From positions 1,612,001-1,676,000 of the forward strand of contig NZ_AP023179.1 of the NCBI RefSeq assembly GCF_013426915.1: a DNA stretch of 64,000 nucleotides, given 5' to 3'. The position numbers and the translations under genes were made by a program. The notes beneath the pieces were generated by a model. It was not told the origin of the DNA. It did no database searches and was given only the letters and a program-made list of their open reading frames with translations. Source of the DNA: Paraburkholderia sp. PGU19 (GTDB taxonomy: Bacteria; Pseudomonadota; Gammaproteobacteria; Burkholderiales; Burkholderiaceae). Below, piece after piece: positions 37,612-45,709 of the stretch (the first letter of the stretch is position 1; each line of letters opens with the position of its first letter).

Positions 37612-37628
37612 CTTAAGATTCCGTTAAC
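37612..37628 (+). promoter_or_regulatory. PmrA/QseB-type box
   Basis: CTTAAG-ATTCC-GTTAAC, two TTAA half-sites repeated with 11-bp periodicity, fits the known PmrA/QseB pattern YTTAAK-N5-YTTAAK. It is about 41 bp before the cytochrome b562 start and in the 156-bp gap shared with the regulator gene. Confidence 0.6.
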
Positions 37629-37669
37629 CTGACGGTCCCAAGCTCGCGGGCATTGACTGTCGCTACCGG

Positions 37670-38053
37670 ATGACGCCTATGGCCAAGTTGATGCGCCGCC
37701 TTCATTTCCACACGTTGTTGTGCGTTTCGCTGCTTGCGGCCGCGCCGCTGGCCCGCGCCGGCGAGATCAAGATATTGATGAAGGACATGAAGCGGGCCAT
37801 GCAGGGCGCGATGGACAGTACCACGATGCCCGAACTGAGCACCTACGTCGCCAGGCTCGAAAGCGATGCGCAGCAGGCGAGCCGCCAGCCTTATTACAGC
37901 GACCAGCCCACCTACGACGAAGGCATGCAGGCGCTGCGGCAGGAATTGACCGAGGTCGACCGCGCTATCCACGCGAACGATATGAACGCCGCCAAGCGGG
38001 CATTGCGCACGATCAATGATACGAAGAAGCATTACCACGACCTGCTGGGCTGA
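37670..38053 (+). CDS. Cytochrome b562-family periplasmic protein
   Basis: A 127-aa precursor with a signal peptide ending APLARA before GEIKILMKDMKRAMQ. The four-helix-bundle pattern fits cytochrome b562: a Met in the first mature helix (ILMKDM) and a C-terminal His (INDTKKHYHDLLG) are the expected axial haem ligands. An ATG at 37679 is an alternative start with a slightly better spaced GGAT. It shares an operon with the cytochrome b561 gene 45 nt downstream, an arrangement that suggests a superoxide- or quinol-linked electron shuttle. Confidence 0.85.
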   Translation: MTPMAKLMRRLHFHTLLCVSLLAAAPLARAGEIKILMKDMKRAMQGAMDSTTMPELSTYVARLESDAQQASRQPYYSDQPTYDEGMQALRQELTEVDRAIHANDMNAAKRALRTINDTKKHYHDLLG

Positions 38054-38098
38054 CAGGCATGAGCGCTCGTTCGCTCATTCGAACAGGAATACCGTTCC

Positions 38099-38665
38099 AT
38101 GAAACAAGTATCCCGTTATCCTTTGTCGATTAGCCTGCTGCACTGGCTGCTGGCCCTCGCGCTGATCGGCAACCTGATCGTCGGCTGGATGCTCGACGAC
38201 AACGAGGATCTGCTTGCGTTACACAAGTCGATCGGCATCATCATCCTTGGGCTGGCGTTGCTCCGCGTCGCGAACCGGCTGCGTATGCAGCGTCAGCTGC
38301 CGCCCTCGACCAACGCGGCCGGCACGCCTGCCTATCTGGCCGAAAAGATTGTCCATCACCTGCTTTATATGTTGATGCTCGCCATTCCGCTGCTCGGGTG
38401 GCTGAAGACCAATGCGGCTGGACACGTAGCCAGTTGCTTTGGGCTCTTCTCGCTGCCGACGCTGGTACCGAAAAGCCACGAGTTGTCGCGCTGGCTAGGA
38501 CAGTTGCATTCGCTGACGGCCTATGGGTTGGCTGTACTTGTCGGCTTGCACATGCTCGGCGCGCTGGCGCACCGGGTACTCAAGTCGGAAAACATTCTTT
38601 CTCGCATCCTGCCTTTGCCCACGCGCGTCGTTCAGCAGAAGATACCAACGAGTCGTCGAGGTTGA
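38099..38665 (+). CDS. Cytochrome b561 family protein
   Basis: A 188-aa four-helix membrane cytochrome. Candidate haem histidines are in ISLLHWLLALALIG (TM1), ALHKSIGIIILGL (TM2), VHHLLYMLMLAIP (TM3) and LHSLTAYGLAVLVGLHMLGALAH (TM4). The start is at 38099, just after GTTCC. It is partnered with cytochrome b562 and presumably controlled by the divergent two-component system. In E. coli the related CybB oxidises superoxide to feed the quinone pool; a similar role is possible. Confidence 0.88.
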   Translation: MKQVSRYPLSISLLHWLLALALIGNLIVGWMLDDNEDLLALHKSIGIIILGLALLRVANRLRMQRQLPPSTNAAGTPAYLAEKIVHHLLYMLMLAIPLLGWLKTNAAGHVASCFGLFSLPTLVPKSHELSRWLGQLHSLTAYGLAVLVGLHMLGALAHRVLKSENILSRILPLPTRVVQQKIPTSRRG

Positions 38666-38850
38666 GCCGCAGGCACGGCGTTCAGCGCAATCTTCGCTCC
38701 GAACACACCGTTATAGGCTCCTTGGCAATTCTGATGTGACCGGTATTGCCTTGGGAGCGGCCACTTTCGTTGCCGTGGCCTGAGCGGCGGCAACGGGTCG
38801 AGCGTGTGTGAAAACACGCTGATCACCTAACCTGGATTAACTCGTTCAGC

Positions 38851-40152
38851 ATGGGTGACCGGATGAAGCGATTCATTGAAGGTGAAGATCGCAAGCAGGT
38901 GACACTGCTTCCGGAGTGCCTGGATGACTTCGTTGCTGAAGACAATCCGGTCAGACTCAGCGAGGCGTTTGTTGAAGACCTTGACTTGCATCACTAGGCT
39001 TCGATGGCGCGATGCCATCGACTACTGGTCGCCCGTCCTATCATCCGGGCGTGCTGCTGAAGTTCTATATCTACGGCTTCCTGAATCGGGTCCAGTCGAG
39101 CCGCCGCCTGGAACGTGAATGCCAGCGAAACGTTGAATTGATGTGGCTCACGGGACGTTTGGCGCCGGATTTCAAGACCATAGCTGACCTCCGTCGTGAC
39201 AACGGCACTGGCATTCGCAACGTGTGCGGCCGTTTCGTGATGCTGTGCCGTGAACTGAAGCTGTTCTCGCAAGCACTGGTCGCCATTGACGGCAGCAAGT
39301 TCAAGGCAGTCAATACACGCGATCGCAACTTCACCGAAGGTAAGGTTGACAAGCGCCAGAAGCAGATCGAAGAGAGCATCCAGTGTTATCTGAATGCGCT
39401 GGAGACCGCAGATCGTACTTAACCCGCAGAGCTGGAAGCGAAGACGACCAGGCTGAAGGACAAGATCGAGCGCTTGCGCGAACAGATGCGAAACCTTGAG
39501 CAGATCAGGGAGCAACTCCAGACTGAGCCTGACGGTCAGCTCTCGACGACCGATCCTGATGCACGCGCTCCATGGCGACTAGCGGCAAAGGCTCAGGAAT
39601 GGTGGGCTACAACGTACAGGTAGCAGTAGACGCCAAACACCACCTTATCGTCGCTCACGAGGTCACAAATTCTGGCAGCGACCGGGCGCAGCTTGGCCCC
39701 ATGGCAAAAGCTGCACGCGAGGGGCAAGACCAGACTGCGGGCAGTCGCCGATCGTGGCTACTACAGTGGGCCTCAAATCAAGGAGTGCGCCGATGCGGGG
39801 ATTGCGGTCATGCTATCGAAGCCGACAACATCAGGCGCGAAATACCATGGCCGTTTCGACAAGGCAGACTTCATCTACATCGCGCGGGACGACGAGTACC
39901 TCTGCCCGGCTGGAGAAAGGGCAATTTACCGTTACACCAGCGAGGAACACGGATTGCAGCTACTCCGTTACTGGAGCAGCGCCTGTTCGCAATGCGCAAT
40001 GAAGCCAAAATGCACTCCGAGCGACCAACGACGGATAAGTCGATGGGAGCATGAGTCGGTGCTGGAAGCAGTTCAACGTCGACTGGACAAGACACTTGAA
40101 GCGATGACCGTGCGCAGACGAACCGTCGAACATGTCTTCGGAACGGTTCACA
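38851..40152 (+). pseudogene. IS1182-type transposase remnant
   Basis: Successive fragments in changing frames match the DUF772/DDE transposase pattern: MGDRMKRFIEGEDRKQVTLL (38851 on), a frameshift near 38995, then MPSTTGRPSYHPGVLLKFYI and LTGRLAPDFKTIADLRRDNG, a stop at 39419-39421, then GKGSGMVGYNVQVAVDAKHH, and RAVADRGYYSGPQIKECADA with RRTVEHVFGTVH at the end. At least three frame changes or stops exclude a working enzyme. The right end is lost, as unrelated DNA starts at about 40155. No terminal repeats are evident. Confidence 0.8.
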
Positions 40153-40161
40153 ACGTAACGA

Positions 40162-40410
40162 TCAAGCCGCCGGACGAAGTCTCCGGTCAAGGCGTGACGC
40201 ATCGGCGTCGCCCAACGCAGGCACGGGAACAGGATCGATATGCGTCATCACATTGAGAACCGGATGTTTGCCCATGAGGCTACGCTGGACTGCAGTGGCA
40301 ATGTCGTGGCCTTCAACAATCGACAGGGCTGCATCGACCTCGATGTGCACATCGACCATGATCATGTCACCCATCTTTCGGGTGCGAAGATCGTGAAAAC
40401 CCGCGACGCC
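40162..40410 (-). pseudogene. Cation diffusion facilitator C-terminal fragment
   Basis: On the complement strand the frame encodes LGVAGFHDLRTRKMGDMIMV, DVHIEVDAALSIVEGHDIAT, AVQRSLMGKHPVLNVMTHID and PVPVPA. This is the cytoplasmic C-terminal domain of CDF metal exporters. The membrane part is absent and the fragment is overlapped by the 5' portion of the RidA-like frame on the other strand. Confidence 0.75.
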
Positions 40411-41199
40411 CAACGTTTCGCTCAACGTTTCGCTCCGTTTGAAACAGTCGTGCGTTGCGGCAAAATGATCTTCGTCAGCGGCCAGGCAGCCATTGTGAAG
40501 GGACAGTGTGCTCATCCCGGCGATATCCTTGGCCAGACCAGGCAGGCGATGCAGCAGGTCGGCCGCGCGCTGGCTGCCTTCGGGGCGACTTTTGATGATG
40601 TCGTCAAGGTCAATCGCTGGTACGTTGGCCGTGGGCGCGTCGAGGATTTCGAGCCTGCGGCGCTTGCGTGCGCTGCGCACTTCAATGAGCCTGGGCCGGC
40701 TGCAACGGGTATCCCGCTTGCGAACCTTGCGTACGATGGCGAGTTGATCAGGATCGAAGTGGTCGCGATGCTCGGTGAAGATGGCGAGCACCTGCCGCGC
40801 CGTCATGCCTGGCCCGACAGTCTGTGGGACTGGACAACGCATTTGCCTTACCAGCACGGCTTGAAATGTCACGACATGATCTTTCTAGGCGGGCAGGTTT
40901 CACTCGACAAGCAGGGTCGCGCGGTTAGCGCGGGCGACATGGAGCCCCAGACGCGTCAGGCAATGACGCATATCGGCACCATCCTTCACGAACTGGACGC
41001 AGGTTTTGCGGACATCTGCAAACTGACGACGATGTACGAAGGTCGTTGCGGCGTGGACGAACTCGACGTCAACAGACGTGTGCGGTCGTCGTTTTTCGAA
41101 GCGCCGCGCTTGCCGATGACCGATGTGCCGCAGCCCGTGCTGGCCTATCCCGGCATGATCATCGAGATCGACGCTTTCGCGGTGGTCGAGCCTGATTGA
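40240..41199 (+). CDS. Double-domain RidA/YjgF-family protein, 5' end replaced
   Basis: The 319-aa frame contains two Rid domains: about 66-180 (FETVVRCGKMIFVSGQAAIV, FGATFDDVVKVNRWYVG) and about 205-317 (HDMIFLGGQVSLDKQG, FADICKLTTMYEGRCGVDEL, PMTDVPQPVLAYPGMIIEID). Rid proteins deaminate reactive enamine/imine intermediates, which fits the neighbouring amine-oxidation genes. The first 60 or so residues are simply the antisense reading of a CDF fragment, joined at a tandem 12-bp duplication (CAACGTTTCGCT at 40411-40422 and 40423-40434). The native start is therefore lost; expression and activity are doubtful. Confidence 0.7.
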   Translation: MRHHIENRMFAHEATLDCSGNVVAFNNRQGCIDLDVHIDHDHVTHLSGAKIVKTRDAQRFAQRFAPFETVVRCGKMIFVSGQAAIVKGQCAHPGDILGQTRQAMQQVGRALAAFGATFDDVVKVNRWYVGRGRVEDFEPAALACAAHFNEPGPAATGIPLANLAYDGELIRIEVVAMLGEDGEHLPRRHAWPDSLWDWTTHLPYQHGLKCHDMIFLGGQVSLDKQGRAVSAGDMEPQTRQAMTHIGTILHELDAGFADICKLTTMYEGRCGVDELDVNRRVRSSFFEAPRLPMTDVPQPVLAYPGMIIEIDAFAVVEPD

Positions 41200-41296
41200 C
41201 GGCACTGGCTTGTATGGGCGATACCGCGAACCGTGGTGATCTGTACGGACAGGTCACCTCGGGTCTATTGTCGCCGCAGTTCCCGGCGGTCAACCG

Positions 41297-42610
41297 CTAG
41301 CGAAGCCGCTCAAGCATCTGGTAATACCACATGCCAGCAGCGAGCAACGGATTGCCGATCACATCGCCCATCGGCACGCGAATGTGACGGCACGCTGCGA
41401 AAGTATCGAACTGCTCCAGCGTGCCCGTGATCGCTTCCGCCATGATTTCGCCCATGATGTGACTCGTTGCGACACCGTGGCCCGAGTAACCCTGGCAATA
41501 CCAGACGTTATCCGAGAGCTTGCCGAGTTGAGGAATGCGGTTGACGACGATGCCCATTGCGCACGTCCACTGGTAATCGATCCGCACGCCTTTCAGACGC
41601 GGAAACGTGCGCTCGATATAAGGCAGCAGTTCTTGTGCAACATCGCGCGACATCTGCCCGGAATAATTCGCGCCGCCGCCGAATAAAAGGCGGCCGTCGG
41701 CCGTCATCCGGTAGTAATCGAGCACGAAGCGGCAATCGTATACCGCGAGATCGTGTGGATTGATCTGCCGCGCCCGTTCGCCGAGCGGCTCGGTCGCGAC
41801 GATGCCGCCCATCGCGGGAAAGATCTTGCCGTCGAGCTGTTTGCGTTCGAGCTTGTGATACACATCGCCGGCAAGCAGGACCTGACGCGCGTTGATTCGC
41901 CCGCGCGACGTGACGACGGCAGGCCGCGCGCCATGAACGATATCGAGCACCTGCGAATGCTCGAAGATCAGCGCGCCGAGGCTTTCGGCCGCGCGGGCCT
42001 CGCCGATGCACAGATTCAGCGGATGCACGTGCATATTGCGGGTATTTTTCAGCGCGCCGGAGTACAGGTCGGTTTCGAGCAGCGCTTTCACGCCGTCGCG
42101 GTCGAGCAGTTCGACCGATGCGCCCATGCCGCGCCGTTGTGCCTCGTCATAGCTCGCTTCGAGTTCGCGCAGATGCGACGGCTTCATCGCTGCATGCAGA
42201 TGGCCATGCTTCAGATCGCAGGCTATGCCATAGCGGCTAACGCGCGATTCGATGATCTCGTGTCCGCGCCAGCGCAACCGCCAGATGAAATCGTCGACGT
42301 CGTTGCCGAGCGTCGCGCGCATCTGCTTGCGCATCGCGTTGTCGCCGGACAGGCTGCCCGTGATCTGGCCGCCGTTACGGCCACTCGCGCCCCAGCCGAT
42401 CTTGTTCGTTTCGACGATGGCGACTTTCAGGCCGCGCTCGGCGAGTTCGACTGCACTCGCTATACCCGTAAACCCGCCGCCGATGATCGCGACATCGACA
42501 TGATGTTCGCCTTCCAGCGTGGGGTAATCGGTTTCGTGCGCAACCGTCGCGGTGTAGTAAGACGGGCTGCGTTCCGAGGCAGCCGCGTGAAGTGGAAGTG
42601 CGGCGTTCAT
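41297..42610 (-). CDS. puuB: Gamma-glutamylputrescine oxidoreductase-like FAD enzyme
   Basis: A 437-aa DAO-family flavoenzyme. FAD-binding: VDVAIIGGGFTGIASAVELAERG (about 38-60). The family blocks GWGASGRNGGQITGS, NTRNMHVHPLNLCIGEA, LDYYRMTADGRLLFGGG and VWYCQGYSGHGVATSHIMGE follow PuuB along its length. It oxidises the free amino end of a gamma-glutamylated amine to an aldehyde. The ATG at 42610 is preferred to a TTG at 42625. It lies 51 nt after puuA on the same strand. Confidence 0.9.
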   Translation of the reverse strand: MNAALPLHAAASERSPSYYTATVAHETDYPTLEGEHHVDVAIIGGGFTGIASAVELAERGLKVAIVETNKIGWGASGRNGGQITGSLSGDNAMRKQMRATLGNDVDDFIWRLRWRGHEIIESRVSRYGIACDLKHGHLHAAMKPSHLRELEASYDEAQRRGMGASVELLDRDGVKALLETDLYSGALKNTRNMHVHPLNLCIGEARAAESLGALIFEHSQVLDIVHGARPAVVTSRGRINARQVLLAGDVYHKLERKQLDGKIFPAMGGIVATEPLGERARQINPHDLAVYDCRFVLDYYRMTADGRLLFGGGANYSGQMSRDVAQELLPYIERTFPRLKGVRIDYQWTCAMGIVVNRIPQLGKLSDNVWYCQGYSGHGVATSHIMGEIMAEAITGTLEQFDTFAACRHIRVPMGDVIGNPLLAAGMWYYQMLERLR

Positions 42611-42661
42611 GATGTTCCCGTTCAATGATGGTGACGATCAGGCGGTCCGGCGGCCCGGCTA

Positions 42662-44032
42662 TCAGGCCTGGTTCAGATACCAGCGCCAGTCCTGTTCACC
42701 GACTTCGCCCATGAACTGCCGGTATTCGGCGCGCTTGATCGCGAGGAACACCTTCAGGAAAGCCGCGCCAAACGTGTCTTTTGCCCATGACGACTGTTCG
42801 AGTGCGTTCAGTGCACTCAGCCAGTCAGTCGGCAGCAGCGTGTTGGCCTGAGCGTAACCATTGCCTTCGACGGGCGCGCCGGGGTCCAGCTTCTCGCGCA
42901 CGCCATAGTGCGACGCGGCGAGAATGGCGGCGGCGGCCAGATAAGGATTCGCATCGGCACCGCACACGCGGTGCTCGACGTGTCGGCTCGGCGCAGGGCC
43001 ACCCGGCACGCGCAGGCTCACCGTGCGGTTATCGACGCCCCACGTCGGCGTGAACGGCGCATAGCTATTGGCCTGGAAGCGCCGGTACGAGTTCGCGTTG
43101 GGACAGAACAGCAGCATCGAATCCAGCAGACCGTGCAGCATGCCGCCCACCGCATGCCGCAGCATCGGCGTGCCCGCCTTGTCCTCGGAGGCGAACAGGT
43201 TGTCGCCCGCTTTATTGGCGAGGCTGACGTGCATGTGCATGCCCGATCCGGCAATTTCCGCAAACGGCTTCGCCATGAAGCACGCGCTCATGCCGTGCGC
43301 GTTCGCCACGCCCTTGACGATGCGCTTGTAGCGCACGGCGTGATCCATCGCTTCGAGAGCGGGGCCATGCTCAAGCGTGATTTCGACCTGACCCGGCGCG
43401 TATTCGGAAATCGCGGTGCGCACGGGGATGTGCTGTTCACGGCAAGCATCGTAGAGATCCTTCAGGAACGGCTCGATCTGTTCGAGTTCGCGCAAGCCAT
43501 AGACCTGCGTGGTGCGTGGACGCCGGCCATCCGTATCGAGCGCGGGTTGCGGACGGCCTTGCGCGTCGGGCCGCGCATCGAGCAGATAGAACTCGAGTTC
43601 GCACGCCATCACGGGATACAGGCCATCGGCTTCGAGACGATCGACGATACGCGCGAGCAGCTGACGCGGGTCGGCGACGCCTGCGGGCAAACCTTCCTCA
43701 GGATGCATCTGCACCTGAACAGCGGCCGTCGGGATCTTGCGCCATGGCAAATGCACGAGACTGCCGGGCAACGGATATGCACGGCAATCGATATCGCCGA
43801 CATCCCAGACGAGACCGCTGTCTTCCGTATCGTCGCCATTGATCGTCAGATTCATGATCGCGCTCGGCAGCGGGCGGCCGCTGCGATACACGGCAAGCAG
43901 TTCTTCGCGATGCAGCAGCTTGCCGCGCGGCACGCCCGCGGCGTCGACGATGAAAAGTTCGAACAGATCGATGTCGGGATGCTGTTCGAGAAACGTGAGG
44001 GCTTCGTGTTCGTGGGCGAATGTCGTAGGCAT
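42662..44032 (-). CDS. puuA: Glutamine synthetase-family gamma-glutamyl-amine synthetase
   Basis: A 456-aa GS-III/PuuA-like ligase that joins glutamate to a primary amine with ATP. Domains: GS beta-grasp (LFELFIVDAAGVPRGKLL) then the catalytic domain with VMACELEFYLLD, EYAPGQVEITLEHG, MAKPFAEIAGSGMHMHVSLA, NSYRRFQANSYAPFTPTWGVDNRTVSLR and EHRVCGADANPYLAAAA. These match gamma-glutamylputrescine synthetase rather than GlnA. First gene of a leftward operon with puuB, divergent from the Lrp gene. It traps the imported amine as a gamma-glutamyl conjugate. Confidence 0.92.
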   Translation of the reverse strand: MPTTFAHEHEALTFLEQHPDIDLFELFIVDAAGVPRGKLLHREELLAVYRSGRPLPSAIMNLTINGDDTEDSGLVWDVGDIDCRAYPLPGSLVHLPWRKIPTAAVQVQMHPEEGLPAGVADPRQLLARIVDRLEADGLYPVMACELEFYLLDARPDAQGRPQPALDTDGRRPRTTQVYGLRELEQIEPFLKDLYDACREQHIPVRTAISEYAPGQVEITLEHGPALEAMDHAVRYKRIVKGVANAHGMSACFMAKPFAEIAGSGMHMHVSLANKAGDNLFASEDKAGTPMLRHAVGGMLHGLLDSMLLFCPNANSYRRFQANSYAPFTPTWGVDNRTVSLRVPGGPAPSRHVEHRVCGADANPYLAAAAILAASHYGVREKLDPGAPVEGNGYAQANTLLPTDWLSALNALEQSSWAKDTFGAAFLKVFLAIKRAEYRQFMGEVGEQDWRWYLNQA

Positions 44033-44376
44033 GACGGTGCTTTTTGCGCGTGAGCGCGTGCGTGGTCCGCCGCGCGATGCGGACGGCCGGGATCAATGAG
44101 TGACTGAAAGCCGCGTGTGCGGCCGGTGCTTACGAAGGGCGGCGCAACGGAGGGCGCGCGTGGCGGCAATGAAAGATCGCCCAGAACGCGAGGATCACAT
44201 TCGACAGCGGATTGAGCGTGGCCGCTTCGACGCGCGTGTGCCGTCCTGCCGTGACCGGGCAATGGATGTCGCGAATCGGAAGGCTTGCCGTGTTCATGGA
44301 GGACTCGGGGTTAGGGCGGCGCGGAGCGCCAACCGACAAGGTACCGCACGCAACGCGCAGCATCGGATCGACGCTG

Positions 44377-44503
44377 TTGCGCATTGCAGACTGACGAACG
44401 GGCGTGCTCGTCACGCATGCGCTGTTTGTCGGATTGCGCATTTAATCTACTATGTGCTTCTGCAAATTGCAATGCGCTAAAATACGGACTAATAGTTGCG
44501 CAA
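44377..44503. promoter_or_regulatory. Cluster of TTGCGCA motifs between puuA and the Lrp gene
   Basis: TTGCGCA occurs at 44377-44383, 44434-44440 and TTGCGCAA at 44496-44503, with a related AATGCGC near 44471. The 632-bp gap 44033-44664 holds no convincing gene. Repeated half-palindromic sites in the divergent region are what an octameric Lrp-type protein would use to wrap DNA. The assignment is inferred. Confidence 0.5.
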
Positions 44504-44664
44504 ATGTACGCGAGGCATCGACCGGAGTGTGGGAGAAACCTTGCCAGCGTGCAGTGGCGAGTCGCTGCGTTGCGTGATGTTTCTGTTAGCCTTCTGCGTT
44601 TGAAGCAAGTGGCGCGGCGTGTCCGTACGAGCCCGCTCTCCATTCAGATCGACAACTTCACACC

Positions 44665-45132
44665 ATGCCGACTTCGATACTCGATCCTCTCGACTTTCAG
44701 ATCGTTCGTGAATTGCAGGAAGACGGGCGGCGCGCATTCCGCGAAATCGCCCGCAACGTCGACGTGCCGGAAGCGACCGTCCGCACGCGCGTCAAACGCC
44801 TGCAGGAGCAGGGCATCCTGCAGATTCTCGCGTTCACGAATCCGTCGAAGCTCGGTCACGCCAAGCTGGCACTGCTGTTCGTCGAGGTCGATCCGAACGA
44901 CCACGATCGCGCCGTCGACAATCTTGGGCGCTGGTCGGAGGTGAGTTATCTTTCGACCATCCTGGGTGGTGCCGATCTGTGCGTGCAGGTGCTATGCCGC
45001 GACGACGAGGACCTGTTCGCGTTGCAGCAGCGCATTCGTGCGCTGCCTGGCGTGCGAACCGTGCGCACCATGCACGAGGTCAAGGTCCACAAGATCCGCT
45101 TCACGATTCCACCCGTCGAACCGGAAGAGTGA
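44665..45132 (+). CDS. Lrp/AsnC-family transcriptional regulator
   Basis: A 155-aa regulator with an N-terminal winged HTH (ILDPLDFQIVRELQEDGRRAFREIARNVDVPEATVRTRVKRL) and a C-terminal RAM ligand domain (LALLFVEVDPN, VSYLSTILGGADLCVQVLCRD, IRALPGVRTVRTMHEVKVHK). It is divergent from puuAB and precedes the permease operon, so it probably responds to the amine or an amino acid and controls both sides through the TTGCGCA sites. Confidence 0.93.
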   Translation: MPTSILDPLDFQIVRELQEDGRRAFREIARNVDVPEATVRTRVKRLQEQGILQILAFTNPSKLGHAKLALLFVEVDPNDHDRAVDNLGRWSEVSYLSTILGGADLCVQVLCRDDEDLFALQQRIRALPGVRTVRTMHEVKVHKIRFTIPPVEPEE

Positions 45133-45183
45133 CGCGCAGCGGCGCTTTTTTGACTCGTTACATCGCTCCTCGCCTCAGACGCG

Positions 45184-45473
45184 TTGCGCAAAACACACGG
45201 TAAAAGTCTGCGCAACGCGTAGCACCCACGCTCCAATCTGGCGCAATTCTCCCCTCCCGCGCCAGTTCAGAAATCTCCCCATTTCCTCGTTCACGCGGGC
45301 CAAACCCGCGCGGGCATTGACGCGTTCTCGCTTCACGAAGCGCCCGCACGCGCCGGGTCTTCACGCCCGGTGACGGTGCGTCGCGCCCTGTTTTTGCGCA
45401 AAAATAAAAATTTAGATCTTGTGAATGAGCAATGCGCAGCTATTAGGGTTAAAAAGTATACACATGCGCAATT
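45184..45473. promoter_or_regulatory. Second cluster of TTGCGCAA-type motifs before the permease operon
   Basis: TTGCGCAA at 45184-45191 and 45394-45401, TGCGCAA at 45209-45215, AATGCGCA at 45431-45438 and ATGCGCAATT at 45464-45473. They lie in the 577-bp gap (45133-45709) between the Lrp gene and the permease; the end of this gap (45400-45490) is distinctly AT-rich, consistent with a promoter. No gene is supported in the gap. Confidence 0.5.
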
Positions 45474-45709
45474 TTAGGGCTTAGGATTCACTCATCGCGA
45501 GCTCGCCGTCGTTCAACCCCCGAGATGAGAGTGACATCCATGCGAACAGCTTTTTCAGGTGCCCCACTGAATGTGGGCGCTGTGTCAGCGGGCCGGCGGC
45601 AGGACGGAGCGGCATTGCTGCGCGCCTCGAGCAATCCCTGTGGTCGCCTATTCAAGGGAAGCGTTCACGCTTCCCATCACGCGGCTCCCACGTCGCAGCA
45701 GGGAGAGCG

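Noticed and set aside
38851..40152. IS1182-type transposase as the motor of island 2
   Set aside because: Frameshifts, a stop and a missing right end; it is internal and unrelated to the att-core boundaries.
42908..44053. 381-aa open frame antisense to puuA
   Set aside because: Shadow of the glutamine-synthetase-family gene; no start signals or motifs.
44130..44441. Short ORF between puuA and the Lrp gene
   Set aside because: No binding site in the correct orientation and no resemblance; the region is better explained as regulatory.
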